This document shows positions 1 through 8,608 of a DNA stretch of 47,031 nucleotides, piece after piece. The notes under the pieces were generated by a model. It was not told the origin of the DNA. It was given only the letters and a program-made list of their open reading frames with translations, and ran no database searches. The DNA is from Sulfurimonas sp. RIFCSPLOWO2_12_36_12 (GTDB lineage Bacteria; Campylobacterota; Campylobacteria; Campylobacterales; Sulfurimonadaceae), in contig MIBZ01000014.1 of the NCBI GenBank assembly GCA_001829675.1, positions 1-47,031 of the forward strand, read 5' to 3'. The stretch's first letter is position 1; each line of letters begins with the position of its first letter. The position numbers were made by a program, and so were the translations under genes.

Positions 1-843
1 AAAATGCTCGCTATCGCAAACTATGAGATTATAGATACGCAAACAAAAGAGCTCGCGTGTAAAACAGTAGGGGACGGCGCTATGGCGGAGCCGATTGAGA
101 TTTTTTGGCACTGTGCGAAAGCTCTGCTTAGAGATGAATTTTGGAGCAATAGAAGAGTTATTGTAACCGGTGGCGCAACTGTTGAAAAAATTGATGATGT
201 AAGATATTTATCCAACTTCTCAAGCGGAAAAATGGCTTCTGCTATGGCTGCCGCGCTATATTGCAGAGGTGCAGATGTAAACTTAATATCTACAAAATTT
301 GACAAAGATTTGCCACTTGATTTGTACACTATAAAAGTAGAGAGCTCAGATGAGATGCTTGAATATCTAAAAGATTCTATCCGCATCGCTAAAAAAGGAA
401 AACTCTCAAAAGCCACGCTTATGAGAGATGAGCAGATTCATCTTATACAAAAAAAACCTTATCTTTTTATGGCGGCGGCGGTTAGCGATTACATTCCAAG
501 CTATGCACAAATCGGAAAACTAAAAAAAGAGTCTTTGGGTGATGAGTGGAATTTAAAACTTAAACAAAATGTTGATATTTTAAACTCTATTGATAAGAGC
601 GACATCGTAACAGTAGGTTTTAAAGCTGAAATGGATGAAAAAAATGCAGTTATAAACGCCCTAAAAATGATAGAGAACAAGGGAGTTGATGCAGTTTGTT
701 TAAACATTTTAAAAGATTCGTCAAGCTTTGGTACAGACACAAACAAGATAGATTTTATACTCAAAGATAAAAAAGAGAGTATCCCTTTGAATGATAAGCT
801 CACGGTCGCCTTTGAGATTTTAGAGCATGCAAAAAATTTATGA
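1..843 (+). CDS. coaBC: CoaBC, phosphopantothenoylcysteine decarboxylase / phosphopantothenate-cysteine ligase (5' partial)
   Basis: This bifunctional coenzyme A biosynthesis enzyme joins cysteine to 4'-phosphopantothenate (CoaB) and decarboxylates the product (CoaC). The frame is open to the first base, so the start and most of the CoaC half lie outside the window. What remains begins with the end of CoaC (GDGAMAEP, the family's G-x-GRMAEP-type motif) and continues with the whole CoaB ligase: VTGGATVEKIDDVRYLSN, the serine-glycine-lysine SSGKMA stretch, AAAVSDYIP and VGFKAEM. It overlaps uppS by four bases (ATGA), so the two are probably translationally coupled. The identification is firm; only the N-terminus is missing. 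Confidence 0.95.
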   Translation, partial: KMLAIANYEIIDTQTKELACKTVGDGAMAEPIEIFWHCAKALLRDEFWSNRRVIVTGGATVEKIDDVRYLSNFSSGKMASAMAAALYCRGADVNLISTKFDKDLPLDLYTIKVESSDEMLEYLKDSIRIAKKGKLSKATLMRDEQIHLIQKKPYLFMAAAVSDYIPSYAQIGKLKKESLGDEWNLKLKQNVDILNSIDKSDIVTVGFKAEMDEKNAVINALKMIENKGVDAVCLNILKDSSSFGTDTNKIDFILKDKKESIPLNDKLTVAFEILEHAKNL

Positions 844-1517
844 ATAGAGCAAAACATATAGCCATTATAATGGATGGTAACGGTCGATGGGCTGAACTTA
901 AGGGACAAAAAAGAGTCAAAGGTCATGAAGTAGGCGCAAAGGTTGTAAGAGCCATTACAGAGTTTTGTGCAGCCGATAATGACATAGAGAGGTTGACTCT
1001 TTACGCTTTTTCTACTGAAAACTGGAAAAGACCTAGACTTGAAGTTGAGTATCTAATGAAGCTTTTGCAAAAATATTTAGATAGCGAACTAGAAACATAT
1101 CTTAAAAACAATATCCGTTTTGAACCGATAGGCGATTTAAGAGCATTTTCCACATCTCTTCAAAAAACAATTAAAGATGTCAAAGAAAAAACTGCCCACT
1201 GCGACGGTTTAGTTCAGTCGCTCGCACTTAACTACGGCGCCCATGATGAGATATTAAGAGCTATAAATAGAATCAAAAAATGTGAAGACGACATAACCCA
1301 AGCGATGCTCTCAAATGCGCTTGACTGCAAACACGATGTTGATTTGCTTATAAGAACAGGCGGAGACCATAGACTCTCAAACTTTTTACTTTGGCAGGCA
1401 GCATATGCGGAACTTTTTTTCACAGATACGCTTTGGCCTGACTTTACAACAACTGAGTTGGAAAGAATAATAAAAGATTTTACAAAAATTGAGAGAAAAT
1501 TTGGAGGGCTGAAGTAG
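840..1517 (+). CDS. uppS: Isoprenyl transferase / undecaprenyl diphosphate synthase
   Basis: Cis-prenyltransferase that condenses isopentenyl diphosphate units onto farnesyl diphosphate to give undecaprenyl diphosphate, the lipid carrier for peptidoglycan and surface polysaccharides. The 225-residue protein has the family's N-terminal signature IAIIMDGNGRWA, in which Asp12 is the magnesium-binding residue, and the C-terminal signature around residues 170-200 (RTGGDHRLSNFLLWQAAYAE, then FTDTLWPDF). Its length is near the family norm of about 230-250. Its ATG overlaps the coaBC stop by four bases and its stop shares one base with the GTG of the next gene, which fits a single operon. Confidence 0.97.
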   Translation: MNRAKHIAIIMDGNGRWAELKGQKRVKGHEVGAKVVRAITEFCAADNDIERLTLYAFSTENWKRPRLEVEYLMKLLQKYLDSELETYLKNNIRFEPIGDLRAFSTSLQKTIKDVKEKTAHCDGLVQSLALNYGAHDEILRAINRIKKCEDDITQAMLSNALDCKHDVDLLIRTGGDHRLSNFLLWQAAYAELFFTDTLWPDFTTTELERIIKDFTKIERKFGGLK

Positions 1518-2332
1518 TGGAATTTTTAACTCCTTTCATATTTGGCGTACTTATCGGTTCATTTTTAAATGTGGTTATTTTACGGCTTCCAAAAGATGAG
1601 AGCATAATATTTGGCGGCTCACACTGTACCAGTTGCCAAAACAGTTTAAAACCTTGGCACAATATTCCTATATTTTCATGGCTTTTTTTAGGAGGAAAAT
1701 GCTCTTTTTGTAAAGCTAAAATTTCAGCTCAATATCCGATAGTTGAGCTTCTGTCGGGTATAATTTTTTTAGTTTTAGCACTAAAATTCGGATTTAGTTT
1801 TCCTATGATTTTGATTGCGTTTAGTTTCTTAACACTCCTTGGGCTCTCAATGATAGATTTCAGATATAAAATGGTTCCTGACTCTTTAAACCTTTTAGCT
1901 TTGACATTTGCAATTTTTGGCGCGTGGGGCTTAAGCGGTATTGCTACAAATTTTCAAAATGCCCTGCTCTTTGCAGGTGGGTTTACTCTGCTTAGATTTG
2001 CCATCTCTTATATGTTGACATCATCTGCCCACAGACATGCCAAAAAAACCGTAACATCATGGAGTAAAAATTATCATACATACCCTTTTATAGAGGCTAT
2101 GGGCGAAGGCGATATAATGGTTGGCGCTACAATGGGAGCGCTTCTTGGAGTTAAGCTTACGCTTGTAGCCATTTTTTTCTCGGCACTTTTAGCACTGCCT
2201 GTAATGCTTTTTGTTATGAAAAAATCAAAAGAGGAGCAAAGAGTTCCTTTCGTACCTTTTTTGGCAATAGCTACATTTATTGTCTATATATTTGACAGCC
2301 CTATTTTGTCATACATTGAGGCAAACTACTAA
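1517..2332 (+). CDS. Prepilin peptidase (A24 family)
   Basis: Inner-membrane aspartyl peptidase that removes the leader peptide of type IV prepilins or pseudopilins and usually N-methylates the new end. Seen in the 271 residues: an N-terminal membrane segment, two cysteine pairs of the cytoplasmic zinc-binding loop (HCTSC and KCSFC, near residues 36-63), and both catalytic aspartates (MIDFRYKMVPD near 113 and MGEGD near 197). About seven more hydrophobic segments follow. The start is GTG, sharing its first base with the uppS stop, and is supported by a good ribosome binding site (GGAGGG, 1503-1508). The place between uppS and an LptF/LptG permease matches the Campylobacter order as I remember it. 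Confidence 0.93.
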   Translation: MEFLTPFIFGVLIGSFLNVVILRLPKDESIIFGGSHCTSCQNSLKPWHNIPIFSWLFLGGKCSFCKAKISAQYPIVELLSGIIFLVLALKFGFSFPMILIAFSFLTLLGLSMIDFRYKMVPDSLNLLALTFAIFGAWGLSGIATNFQNALLFAGGFTLLRFAISYMLTSSAHRHAKKTVTSWSKNYHTYPFIEAMGEGDIMVGATMGALLGVKLTLVAIFFSALLALPVMLFVMKKSKEEQRVPFVPFLAIATFIVYIFDSPILSYIEANY

Positions 2333-3351
2333 TGAAAATTCTTAGAAATTACATAAGACACTCTCTCTCAATTCTCTTTTTGTCTATATTTTTACCGCTT
2401 TTTTCAATAGCTTCAATAGTTTTTTTAATAAAACTGGCTACTTATACGGCAATAATTCAGTTGTCTATATGGGAGATGGCTAAACTGTTTTTCTTTATGT
2501 TGCCGGAGCTTCTCTTTTATACATTGCCTTTATCATTTTTTGTAGCAATAACATTAGCCCTATTTAAGCTCTCAAACGATAATGAAATCGTTGTTATTTT
2601 TTCACTTGGTATTCGTCCTAAATTTATTTTAAAAACGCTCTTTATCCCTTCTCTTTTTCTATCTTTAATTCTTCTATTTGATTTTTTTGTTCTGTTTCCG
2701 CATGCTAAAATTTTGTCTAACAACTTTTTATCCTATAAAAGAAGTGAAGCAAAGTTTAATCTCTCGGCTTCAGAGTTCGGACATAAATTTGGTGAATGGC
2801 TTCTGTATATAGGAGCGGATAACCAAAATGAAACATACTCTGATGTTATTTTGTTTAATAAAAAACAGAATGAAGAGGTTCTAATTGGAGCCAAAAAAGC
2901 TGAAATTATAAATGATTCAGGCATCTTAAGACTTAAACTTACCTCTGGAGAGGGGTATAGCTACTCCAAAGATAAGTTTACGCAGATTGATTTTGAAACC
3001 ATGTTTATTAACGACACCATGAAAACAGATTTGGATAGATATGAGACACCGATGGAATATTGGCTACCAAAGATACCATCTCCCAAAAAGAAAAAAATGC
3101 TAATAGCAAATATTTTATTTAGTCTTTTTCCAGTGCTTAGTCTCTTTTTAGCGGCCAGCATAGGTATAGTTCACACAAGACATCAAAAAGGAAAGATTTT
3201 CCTATTTCTCTTCTTGGGAATTACCGTCTATTACACCCTTGCGATAGCGCTTCAGCTTGTAATATCTTCTTACGCTCTGCCGGTTTTAGTTTTTGGATGG
3301 TTAATTGCCACATATATATTGTACAAAAAGATTATCGTTGCTAAATTTTAG
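2332..3351 (+). CDS. LptF/LptG family lipopolysaccharide export permease
   Basis: YjgP/YjgQ-type permease of the LptBFG transporter, which extracts lipopolysaccharide from the outer leaflet of the inner membrane. The 339 residues show the family layout: about three N-terminal membrane segments, a conserved cytoplasmic stretch (LFKLSNDNEIVVIFSLG, near residue 80) that contacts the ATPase, a periplasmic beta-rich domain at about 125-245, and three C-terminal membrane segments. I cannot tell LptF from LptG by sequence alone. The ATG overlaps the preceding stop (TAATG), and truA starts on the base after its stop, so it is inside the operon. Confidence 0.88.
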   Translation: MKILRNYIRHSLSILFLSIFLPLFSIASIVFLIKLATYTAIIQLSIWEMAKLFFFMLPELLFYTLPLSFFVAITLALFKLSNDNEIVVIFSLGIRPKFILKTLFIPSLFLSLILLFDFFVLFPHAKILSNNFLSYKRSEAKFNLSASEFGHKFGEWLLYIGADNQNETYSDVILFNKKQNEEVLIGAKKAEIINDSGILRLKLTSGEGYSYSKDKFTQIDFETMFINDTMKTDLDRYETPMEYWLPKIPSPKKKKMLIANILFSLFPVLSLFLAASIGIVHTRHQKGKIFLFLFLGITVYYTLAIALQLVISSYALPVLVFGWLIATYILYKKIIVAKF

Positions 3352-4062
3352 ATGAGATGTGCTTTAACTATCGCCTACAACGGTGCAAATTTTCTTGGCT
3401 CACAAACGCAAAAAAGCTCTAAAAATACAGTTCTTGGGCAACTCGAACATGTGCTGCATCAGCTAAATATAAACTTTAAGGTGATAGCCAGCGGTCGTAC
3501 AGACAGAGGCGTCCATGCCACCGGACAAGTTTGTCATATAGAGTTGCCTGAGTTTTGGAGCGATTTTGAGAAGCTTAAATGTGCGCTAAAGGGTATGCTT
3601 CCTCCATCAATACATGTAAAAAAAATCAAAGCCGTAGATGACGATTTTCACGCAAGATACAGCGCTAAAAAAAGAGTTTACAGATACATTATAAAAGAGG
3701 GAGAAAGCAACCCTTTTGAAGATAGTTTTGTAACATTTTTGGATGATGTTGATTTTTATGAGATACAAAATAAGATAAAACTATTTTGCGGAGAATTTGA
3801 TTTTAAATTTTTTATGAAAAGCGGGAGTGATATAAAAAGCACCACAAGGGTTATATATAGAGCTTTTGCATATAAACACAAAGGTTTTATAATCTTAAAC
3901 TTTGAGGCAAACGGTTTTTTAAGAAGCCAAATAAGGCTGATGGTCGGAGCGCTTCTTACTCTAAACTCTAGCGAAATAATAGAGCAGCTTGCATGCAAAA
4001 AAAAATATAAAATAAAACCAGCGAAGAGCAACGGACTCTACTTAGCCAAAATTAAATATTAA
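3352..4062 (+). CDS. truA: tRNA pseudouridine(38-40) synthase TruA
   Basis: Converts uridines 38-40 of the tRNA anticodon stem-loop to pseudouridine. The diagnostic motif ASGRTDRGVHATGQV, near residue 50, contains the catalytic aspartate of the GRTDRGVHA signature. Downstream FHARYSAKKRVYRYII and NGFLRSQIRLMVGALL are also typical of TruA. At 236 residues it is slightly shorter than E. coli TruA (about 270). The ATG directly follows the stop of the permease gene. It appears to be the last gene of the coaBC-truA operon, because the next gene is 49 bases away behind a possible promoter. Confidence 0.95.
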   Translation: MRCALTIAYNGANFLGSQTQKSSKNTVLGQLEHVLHQLNINFKVIASGRTDRGVHATGQVCHIELPEFWSDFEKLKCALKGMLPPSIHVKKIKAVDDDFHARYSAKKRVYRYIIKEGESNPFEDSFVTFLDDVDFYEIQNKIKLFCGEFDFKFFMKSGSDIKSTTRVIYRAFAYKHKGFIILNFEANGFLRSQIRLMVGALLTLNSSEIIEQLACKKKYKIKPAKSNGLYLAKIKY

Positions 4063-4080
4063 CTATTTTTTGCTAATATT

Positions 4081-4107
4081 TTGACAATTTTAAAGATAGA
4101 GTACATA
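4081..4107 (+). promoter_or_regulatory. Possible sigma-70 promoter for the globin gene
   Basis: TTGACA (4081-4086) is a perfect -35 hexamer. A possible -10, TACATA, lies at 4102-4107 with a short 15-base spacer; CATAAC gives 17 bases but is a poor match. Either choice puts the transcription start almost on the ATG at 4112, and no clear Shine-Dalgarno sequence is visible. Leaderless expression is therefore possible but unproven. Confidence 0.3.
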
Positions 4108-4111
4108 ACAC

Positions 4112-4573
4112 ATGAGCTATAAGATTACAAAAGCCACTCAAGGCGAAGATGTAAAGTTTAAAAATCCAAATCCGGCATTTTATGAAGCTCTCGGTTATGA
4201 GGGTATGAAAGAGCTTATGTATAAATTTTACGACCATATTTATGAGAGTAATATTGCACATTTTTTTCCTCAAGACCCTGCCGAGTTTGAAGAGGTTAAG
4301 AAAAAAAATACAAAATTTTTTATTCAAATATGCGGCGGTCCATCCATATATGACGAAGAGATGAGAGGAAAAGAGCTTGACCAATATATGATAGATATAC
4401 ATAAAAACTTCTCGATATATGAAAAATCAAGAGATGAGTGGCTCGGTACTTTTAGAGAAGTGCTAAAAGAGTTAAATATTGATGAAAATATAAAAGACGA
4501 TTTTTGGCACTATCTTGATAAATTTTCAAAACTTACCGTAAACAGATACCTAAAAGAGTCTGCTTACATTTAA
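4112..4573 (+). CDS. Truncated haemoglobin (group II-like)
   Basis: Small haem protein of the 2-on-2 globin family, which binds O2 or NO and often serves NO/O2 defence in the cytoplasm. The globin core covers about residues 20-145: YEALGYEGMKELMYKFYDHI (helices A/B with the B10 tyrosine region), HFFPQDPAEF (CD1 phenylalanine), and MIDIHKNFSIYEKSRDEWL, where the histidine should be the proximal F8 ligand and the tryptophan sits where group II globins carry Trp G8. The group II call rests on that tryptophan and the H-x3-F-x-I pattern; Campylobacter Ctb, by contrast, is group III. About 20 extra N-terminal residues precede the globin. The gene is convergent with the next one, only nine bases apart. 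Confidence 0.85.
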   Translation: MSYKITKATQGEDVKFKNPNPAFYEALGYEGMKELMYKFYDHIYESNIAHFFPQDPAEFEEVKKKNTKFFIQICGGPSIYDEEMRGKELDQYMIDIHKNFSIYEKSRDEWLGTFREVLKELNIDENIKDDFWHYLDKFSKLTVNRYLKESAYI

Positions 4574-4582
4574 TAGAGCCAA

Positions 4583-6400
4583 TTACAGCGCTTCTGCTTT
4601 ACCTCTTCCGCTCTCTTTGGCTACAGAGAGTGCTTCATAAGCTCTTTTCATTATGTCTTGCAAAGTATCACCGGGGCGAGCAGAAGTCACACCAAAACTA
4701 GCTGATGCAGTTCCTACAAAAAAGAACTTATTTTTTTCTACCAATTTTTGAAGATGCTGTGCTGCAATTAATGCATTATCAGCATTTGTTTCCGGACAAA
4801 TCACAAGATACTCGGTATCACTCCAGCGACCGACAGTATCCAAATAGCGTATATGACGCATAAACAAATCGGCCATCTCTTTCATAACAGAATTACCGAC
4901 TTCAAAGCCATGGGTATCATTTATATTTTTCAAACCATCAATATTAATGATTATTAAACTGAATATATAATCATATCTTTTTGTTCTATGAAGCTCATTT
5001 GACAATATCTCTTCAAGTTTAGCTTGGTTATAGAGCCCCGTAACATCATCTTTTATTGACAATTTTTCATACTCTATATTTTTCAATAAAAACTCATGCT
5101 CTTGCCTATCAACCTTTCGTTGAAGCTTTTCATTTAACTCTCTTAACTCTTTTTTTGACATATTGAGCCTGTCCGCTATTTCATGCTCTTTTTTAACCTC
5201 AAACTCACACTGCATCTCTACATCTTTAACACGAGCAACCAGCGCAAATGAAATCATAAGAATATTTAACACAGCCATAAGAGCAAAAAAGTCATACATA
5301 TTATCGCTATAGCTTACATAACCCAAAGTCATTATAAAAGAGACCAACTCGCCAAGAGCCAAAGAGAACCATGCCAGAAGCAAATAGTTGCTTCCGGAGA
5401 GCTTCTTTTTCATAGATAGAGCAGATATGTAGAGTAAAAATAAGAAAACCAGTGCTCCTAAAACTACTGAAAAATACATTATGACCGGCTTGCTATCTAC
5501 AATTAAACTAAAAATTCCAAATACGGCAGATAAAACAATAAGAGAAATCAGATAATTATCACTTTTTGCAAAATTCATATTAACATTTAAAAAACTTCTA
5601 GTAAACAGCAGAGCCGTAATAAAACTAAAAGCCACCGTTAACGGAGAAGCGGTGGCGTTAAATGTCGGGCTCTCTTTCCAAAAAAGTTGATAGTTATAAC
5701 CATAGTATGTGCCCAGTAAAAACAACAATCCAACCAAGTAGGAAAGGTAGAAGAGATAGTTTTTATCTCTTAGCATTAGATAATTACTTAAGTTATATAA
5801 AATCATAATAAATATAATGCCAATCAGCGCACCGTCAAACATAGCGATGTCTGTCAAGCGTTCTGCTGCTTCTTTTTCAGAGTAGAGCCAAGGAGCAAGA
5901 ACAATAGCATCGGCACCTTTTGTTTTTATATAGATTGTAGTAGTTTCTAATGGCTTGATTGATATTGGAAGAAAAAATGACCTAACATTAATTTTTCGTT
6001 CATCAAACGCCAGCGTTGAACCAAAATTTGCAACACTCAATCCTTCGCCGGATTGCATATAGACATCTATCTTATCCATCCATGGTATAGGCATCTCTAT
6101 TTTGCCGCCAAAGTCTGCATTACCCTCATTTTTTATGCTAAATCGCATCCATATAGTGCTATTTGTGTAACCGTTAGATATTGATTGCAGACTTGCGGGC
6201 TTGAAGTTATCGCTAAAAGAGTTATCTCTAACTCCCTCGTACGAAAAATGATTTTGCGCATCAATAAAAAGTTCAGAGTTCATGGAGAGATTTATCTTTT
6301 TTGTTTTATCATCTACTTTCATGGCTTCTACTGCACCGATTTTACCAACAACAATAAAAAAAATAAAAAATAAAAACCCGAATTTAAAACTACTATACAT
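4583..6400 (-). CDS. 7TMR-DISM sensor with degenerate GGDEF domain
   Basis: Membrane signalling protein of 605 residues. In order: signal peptide (1-24), a periplasmic 7TMR-DISMED2-type beta domain (about 30-170, with TIWMRFSIKN), seven membrane segments (about 185-390), a coiled-coil linker (about 395-445) and a GGDEF domain (about 445-605). Active diguanylate cyclases make cyclic di-GMP from two GTP. Here the signature reads RWSDTEY (525-531) where RYGGDEF is expected, so both glycines and the metal-binding third position are replaced. The upstream motif is DGLKNINDTHGFEVGN, with GH changed to GF and GD to GN. It is more likely a GTP-sensing or regulatory domain than a cyclase; this is inference. 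A strong AAGGAAG precedes the ATG. Divergent from the next gene. Confidence 0.88.
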   Translation of the reverse strand: MYSSFKFGFLFFIFFIVVGKIGAVEAMKVDDKTKKINLSMNSELFIDAQNHFSYEGVRDNSFSDNFKPASLQSISNGYTNSTIWMRFSIKNEGNADFGGKIEMPIPWMDKIDVYMQSGEGLSVANFGSTLAFDERKINVRSFFLPISIKPLETTTIYIKTKGADAIVLAPWLYSEKEAAERLTDIAMFDGALIGIIFIMILYNLSNYLMLRDKNYLFYLSYLVGLLFLLGTYYGYNYQLFWKESPTFNATASPLTVAFSFITALLFTRSFLNVNMNFAKSDNYLISLIVLSAVFGIFSLIVDSKPVIMYFSVVLGALVFLFLLYISALSMKKKLSGSNYLLLAWFSLALGELVSFIMTLGYVSYSDNMYDFFALMAVLNILMISFALVARVKDVEMQCEFEVKKEHEIADRLNMSKKELRELNEKLQRKVDRQEHEFLLKNIEYEKLSIKDDVTGLYNQAKLEEILSNELHRTKRYDYIFSLIIINIDGLKNINDTHGFEVGNSVMKEMADLFMRHIRYLDTVGRWSDTEYLVICPETNADNALIAAQHLQKLVEKNKFFFVGTASASFGVTSARPGDTLQDIMKRAYEALSVAKESGRGKAEAL

Positions 6401-6446
6401 TCAAAAACTTCCTTACACGGGTGAGTAAAACACACCAAATTCTATA

Positions 6447-6459
6447 TGTATATTATACA
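6447..6459. promoter_or_regulatory. 13-bp palindrome in the divergent intergenic region
   Basis: TGTATA-T-TATACA is a perfect palindrome with one central base, about 50 bases upstream of the minus-strand GGDEF gene and 75-90 bases upstream of the plus-strand gene. Read on the minus strand it contains TATAAT (6457-6452), a consensus -10, but there is no good -35 at 17 bases. It could be a -10 box, an operator, or both. Confidence 0.3.
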
Positions 6460-6537
6460 AACAAAACAAAAAGTTTTCTTTTTTTGAATTTATTTCTTCA
6501 ATACGCTCCACAAAATTCCAATGTTTTCCCCTAAGTG

Positions 6538-7317
6538 ATGAATTATAGTATAATTGCAATAAATATTAGAGGATTTAATTTGCAGGCATTTGGAAAATTT
6601 TCAACAAGTTTAGATATTGAGTATGTAGCAGAGCAGTATATTTATATACCAAAAGAGAGCGAAATTATAACCATAGAACAGCTAGAAGAGATGCTGGAGA
6701 AAAAGCGTAAAACCGTGATAGGTACGATATTTTTATACAATCCGGCAATATCTCCGATTGGGTACAACACAAACACAAAACTTGCGGCTCAGGGTTATGA
6801 ATTTGACGGCAAGTTTTGTGAAATTAATTTTGACAACAACTGCAACCTCTTTGCTTCAGCTATAAAAGAACAAAACTACAGAGGCAAACTTATAGAGATA
6901 AAATACCTCTTTAACCTAAACAGACCAAACATTGAGCCGACAGCTGTTTTGGAAGAGTTTGATGCTGATTTGGACAAATACGCAAGCAATCAATTGACAA
7001 GATATGACAAACAGCTTAACTATCAAGACTACTTAAATATCCGCCTAAGCGGCAAGTTTGTATTTTTTGGTTCTGGAAACAAGTTTGACAGACATCATAA
7101 AAGCATTATCGCTTATGCCAGAAATATTTCCGCACAGGTAGCAAAACTCGGTAAAACCGTAGCATTTATGCATGACAACAACTATGATGCTGCTGAGAGC
7201 CAAGAGCTTGCATATTTTTTGCCGCCGATTGCAGGCGGGAAATTTAAAGATGTAAGAGCAAACGCATTTAAAAGAGCTTTTTCAACATTTCCTCCGTCAA
7301 TTATAAAGACATCATAA
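6538..7317 (+). CDS. Hypothetical protein, 259 residues
   Basis: I do not recognise the family. The protein looks soluble and cytoplasmic: no signal peptide or membrane segment, mixed alpha/beta composition, and a central charged stretch. Readable blocks include TVIGTIFLYNPAISPIGYNT (near residue 60), YDKQLNYQDYLNIRLSGKFVF (near 160) and SGNKFDRHHKSIIAYARNISAQVA (near 180). The start is unsettled: GTG at 6535 is directly followed by ATG at 6538 and neither has a clear ribosome binding site; I give the ATG. It is divergent from the 7TMR-DISM gene and 42 bases ahead of the ankyrin membrane protein, so those two may be cotranscribed. Base composition resembles the neighbours. Confidence 0.7.
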   Translation: MNYSIIAINIRGFNLQAFGKFSTSLDIEYVAEQYIYIPKESEIITIEQLEEMLEKKRKTVIGTIFLYNPAISPIGYNTNTKLAAQGYEFDGKFCEINFDNNCNLFASAIKEQNYRGKLIEIKYLFNLNRPNIEPTAVLEEFDADLDKYASNQLTRYDKQLNYQDYLNIRLSGKFVFFGSGNKFDRHHKSIIAYARNISAQVAKLGKTVAFMHDNNYDAAESQELAYFLPPIAGGKFKDVRANAFKRAFSTFPPSIIKTS

Positions 7318-7359
7318 GCAAAAAAAGATATTTTTATGTATCATTAAGAAAAGGAAAAG

Positions 7360-8460
7360 TTGGATGAAATGAGAGATAACCTAGTAAAAGAAAAAAATCT
7401 TTTAATTATCTCTTCTGTTCTTAGTTTGATATATCTATTTTTTCATACTAAATTTGACTCTATTTTGCTTGATACTTTTTTGCTTATTTTACTTCTTTTA
7501 AACTCTTACTATCTTTTCAAAACTGTTTTAAAATTATCGCAACTCAAAGATTTAAATGGCGCAGCTTACATCTCGCCGACTGCCATCTATTTATCTCTCT
7601 TTATTGGATTGGCAACAATTGGTTTTATAATCAACAAGATGTTAGAGATGGAATTTTTTTGGAATCTAAACAAAATATACTCCATTATGCTTCTTGTTCT
7701 GGGAGAAATTATTGCATCATCTTTTTCTGCCGGCATAGAAAACACGGCTTATATAAGATCAGAAGATGAGAGTTTAAAAAAATTTCTTCCAAGAGTGCCG
7801 TTTGAAGTAAAAAATAGTTTTATTATGGTTTTTGTTGCTATTTTACTTCTGTTTTTGATTACTATCGGTGCCTATTTTTTCATAAATCAAGAGCTTAAAT
7901 CTTACTGGTATATTCTCTTTCTTTTGCCATTTTTTATCCACTCTATAGTGCTGATTTCATATTTTTTATTTAAAGATGATGAAGTTATAGAATTTAACAA
8001 AAACATACTGCAAGAGCATGATAGACATATTGTATTAAACCAAGTATGTAAAAAACTTGCAAATAAAAATTCAAAATATTGTAGAAAAACAAATACATCG
8101 CAATATCAAACTATTTTGCACTATTTAAACAACAAGCAGAATCCTGATGAAGTTTTTGAAAATAGATACACAATGCTGCTTCCAAGTGCATGCTGTGGAG
8201 ATTACAAGCTTGTTAAACTGCTAATAGAGCATGGAAGTAATGTAAATTTTAAAAACTCGCTTGGAACATGCGCTTTGCATTTAGCTGTTAAAAATGGCTT
8301 TTATGAGATTGCGAAACTATTGATTGATAACGGGGCAGAGACAGATGTTAAAGATTTGGATGGAAAAACGCCGCTTATGCTTGCCATTGAAAATGGATAT
8401 GTAGAAATTGCTACAATTTTAAATGAAGCAAATCAACAAAAAAACTATATAGAAAATTAA
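7360..8460 (+). CDS. Membrane protein with C-terminal ankyrin repeats
   Basis: The first 210 residues or so are strongly hydrophobic, with about six membrane segments (for example LLIISSVLSLIYLFFHT, LSLFIGLATIGFII, FIMVFVAILLLFLITIGAYF). The C-terminal third, about 250-366, holds ankyrin repeats: LLPSACCGDYKLVKLLIEHG, then CALHLAVKNGFYEIAKLLID, then TPLMLAIENGYVEIATIL. Ankyrin repeats bind other proteins, so this looks like a membrane-anchored cytoplasmic interaction platform; the partner is unknown. The start is uncertain. TTG at 7360 has AAGGA only four bases upstream, while ATG at 7369 has it 13 bases upstream. The function is not known. Confidence 0.75.
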   Translation: MDEMRDNLVKEKNLLIISSVLSLIYLFFHTKFDSILLDTFLLILLLLNSYYLFKTVLKLSQLKDLNGAAYISPTAIYLSLFIGLATIGFIINKMLEMEFFWNLNKIYSIMLLVLGEIIASSFSAGIENTAYIRSEDESLKKFLPRVPFEVKNSFIMVFVAILLLFLITIGAYFFINQELKSYWYILFLLPFFIHSIVLISYFLFKDDEVIEFNKNILQEHDRHIVLNQVCKKLANKNSKYCRKTNTSQYQTILHYLNNKQNPDEVFENRYTMLLPSACCGDYKLVKLLIEHGSNVNFKNSLGTCALHLAVKNGFYEIAKLLIDNGAETDVKDLDGKTPLMLAIENGYVEIATILNEANQQKNYIEN

Positions 8461-8512
8461 TTTTAGCTTTTCTTAAAAATCATATAGTAAAATGAGGCTT
8501 ATTAAGTATAAA

Positions 8513-8581
8513 GCTAAACTTATCGTGAGGTAAGGACGGAAAGTTACGAATCTTACAGCTGTAAGATGGTCGAATTGCAAC
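8513..8581 (+). promoter_or_regulatory. Candidate cyclic di-GMP-I (GEMM-I) riboswitch aptamer
   Basis: The order of elements matches the GEMM-I aptamer. There is a GCTAAAC stretch (8513-8519; consensus GCAAAC), then a six-pair stem CTTATC/GGTAAG closed by a GTGA (GNRA) tetraloop (8519-8534). Next comes GGACGGAAAG (8534-8543; consensus GGACGCAAAG), then a second hairpin TCTTAC-AGCT-GTAAGA (8551-8566), then TGGTCG (8567-8572; consensus AUGGUCG), and finally GCAAC (8577-8581), which can re-pair with GTTAC (8543-8547). Deviations are one extra U in the first motif, C to G in the core, and a weak outer P1 stem. The next gene starts 91 bases downstream. A run of six T at 8585-8590 follows, but I see no clear terminator. 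A covariance search is needed for certainty. Confidence 0.58.
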
Positions 8582-8608
8582 TTGTTTTTTCCGCTAATGG
8601 CTTATTAT

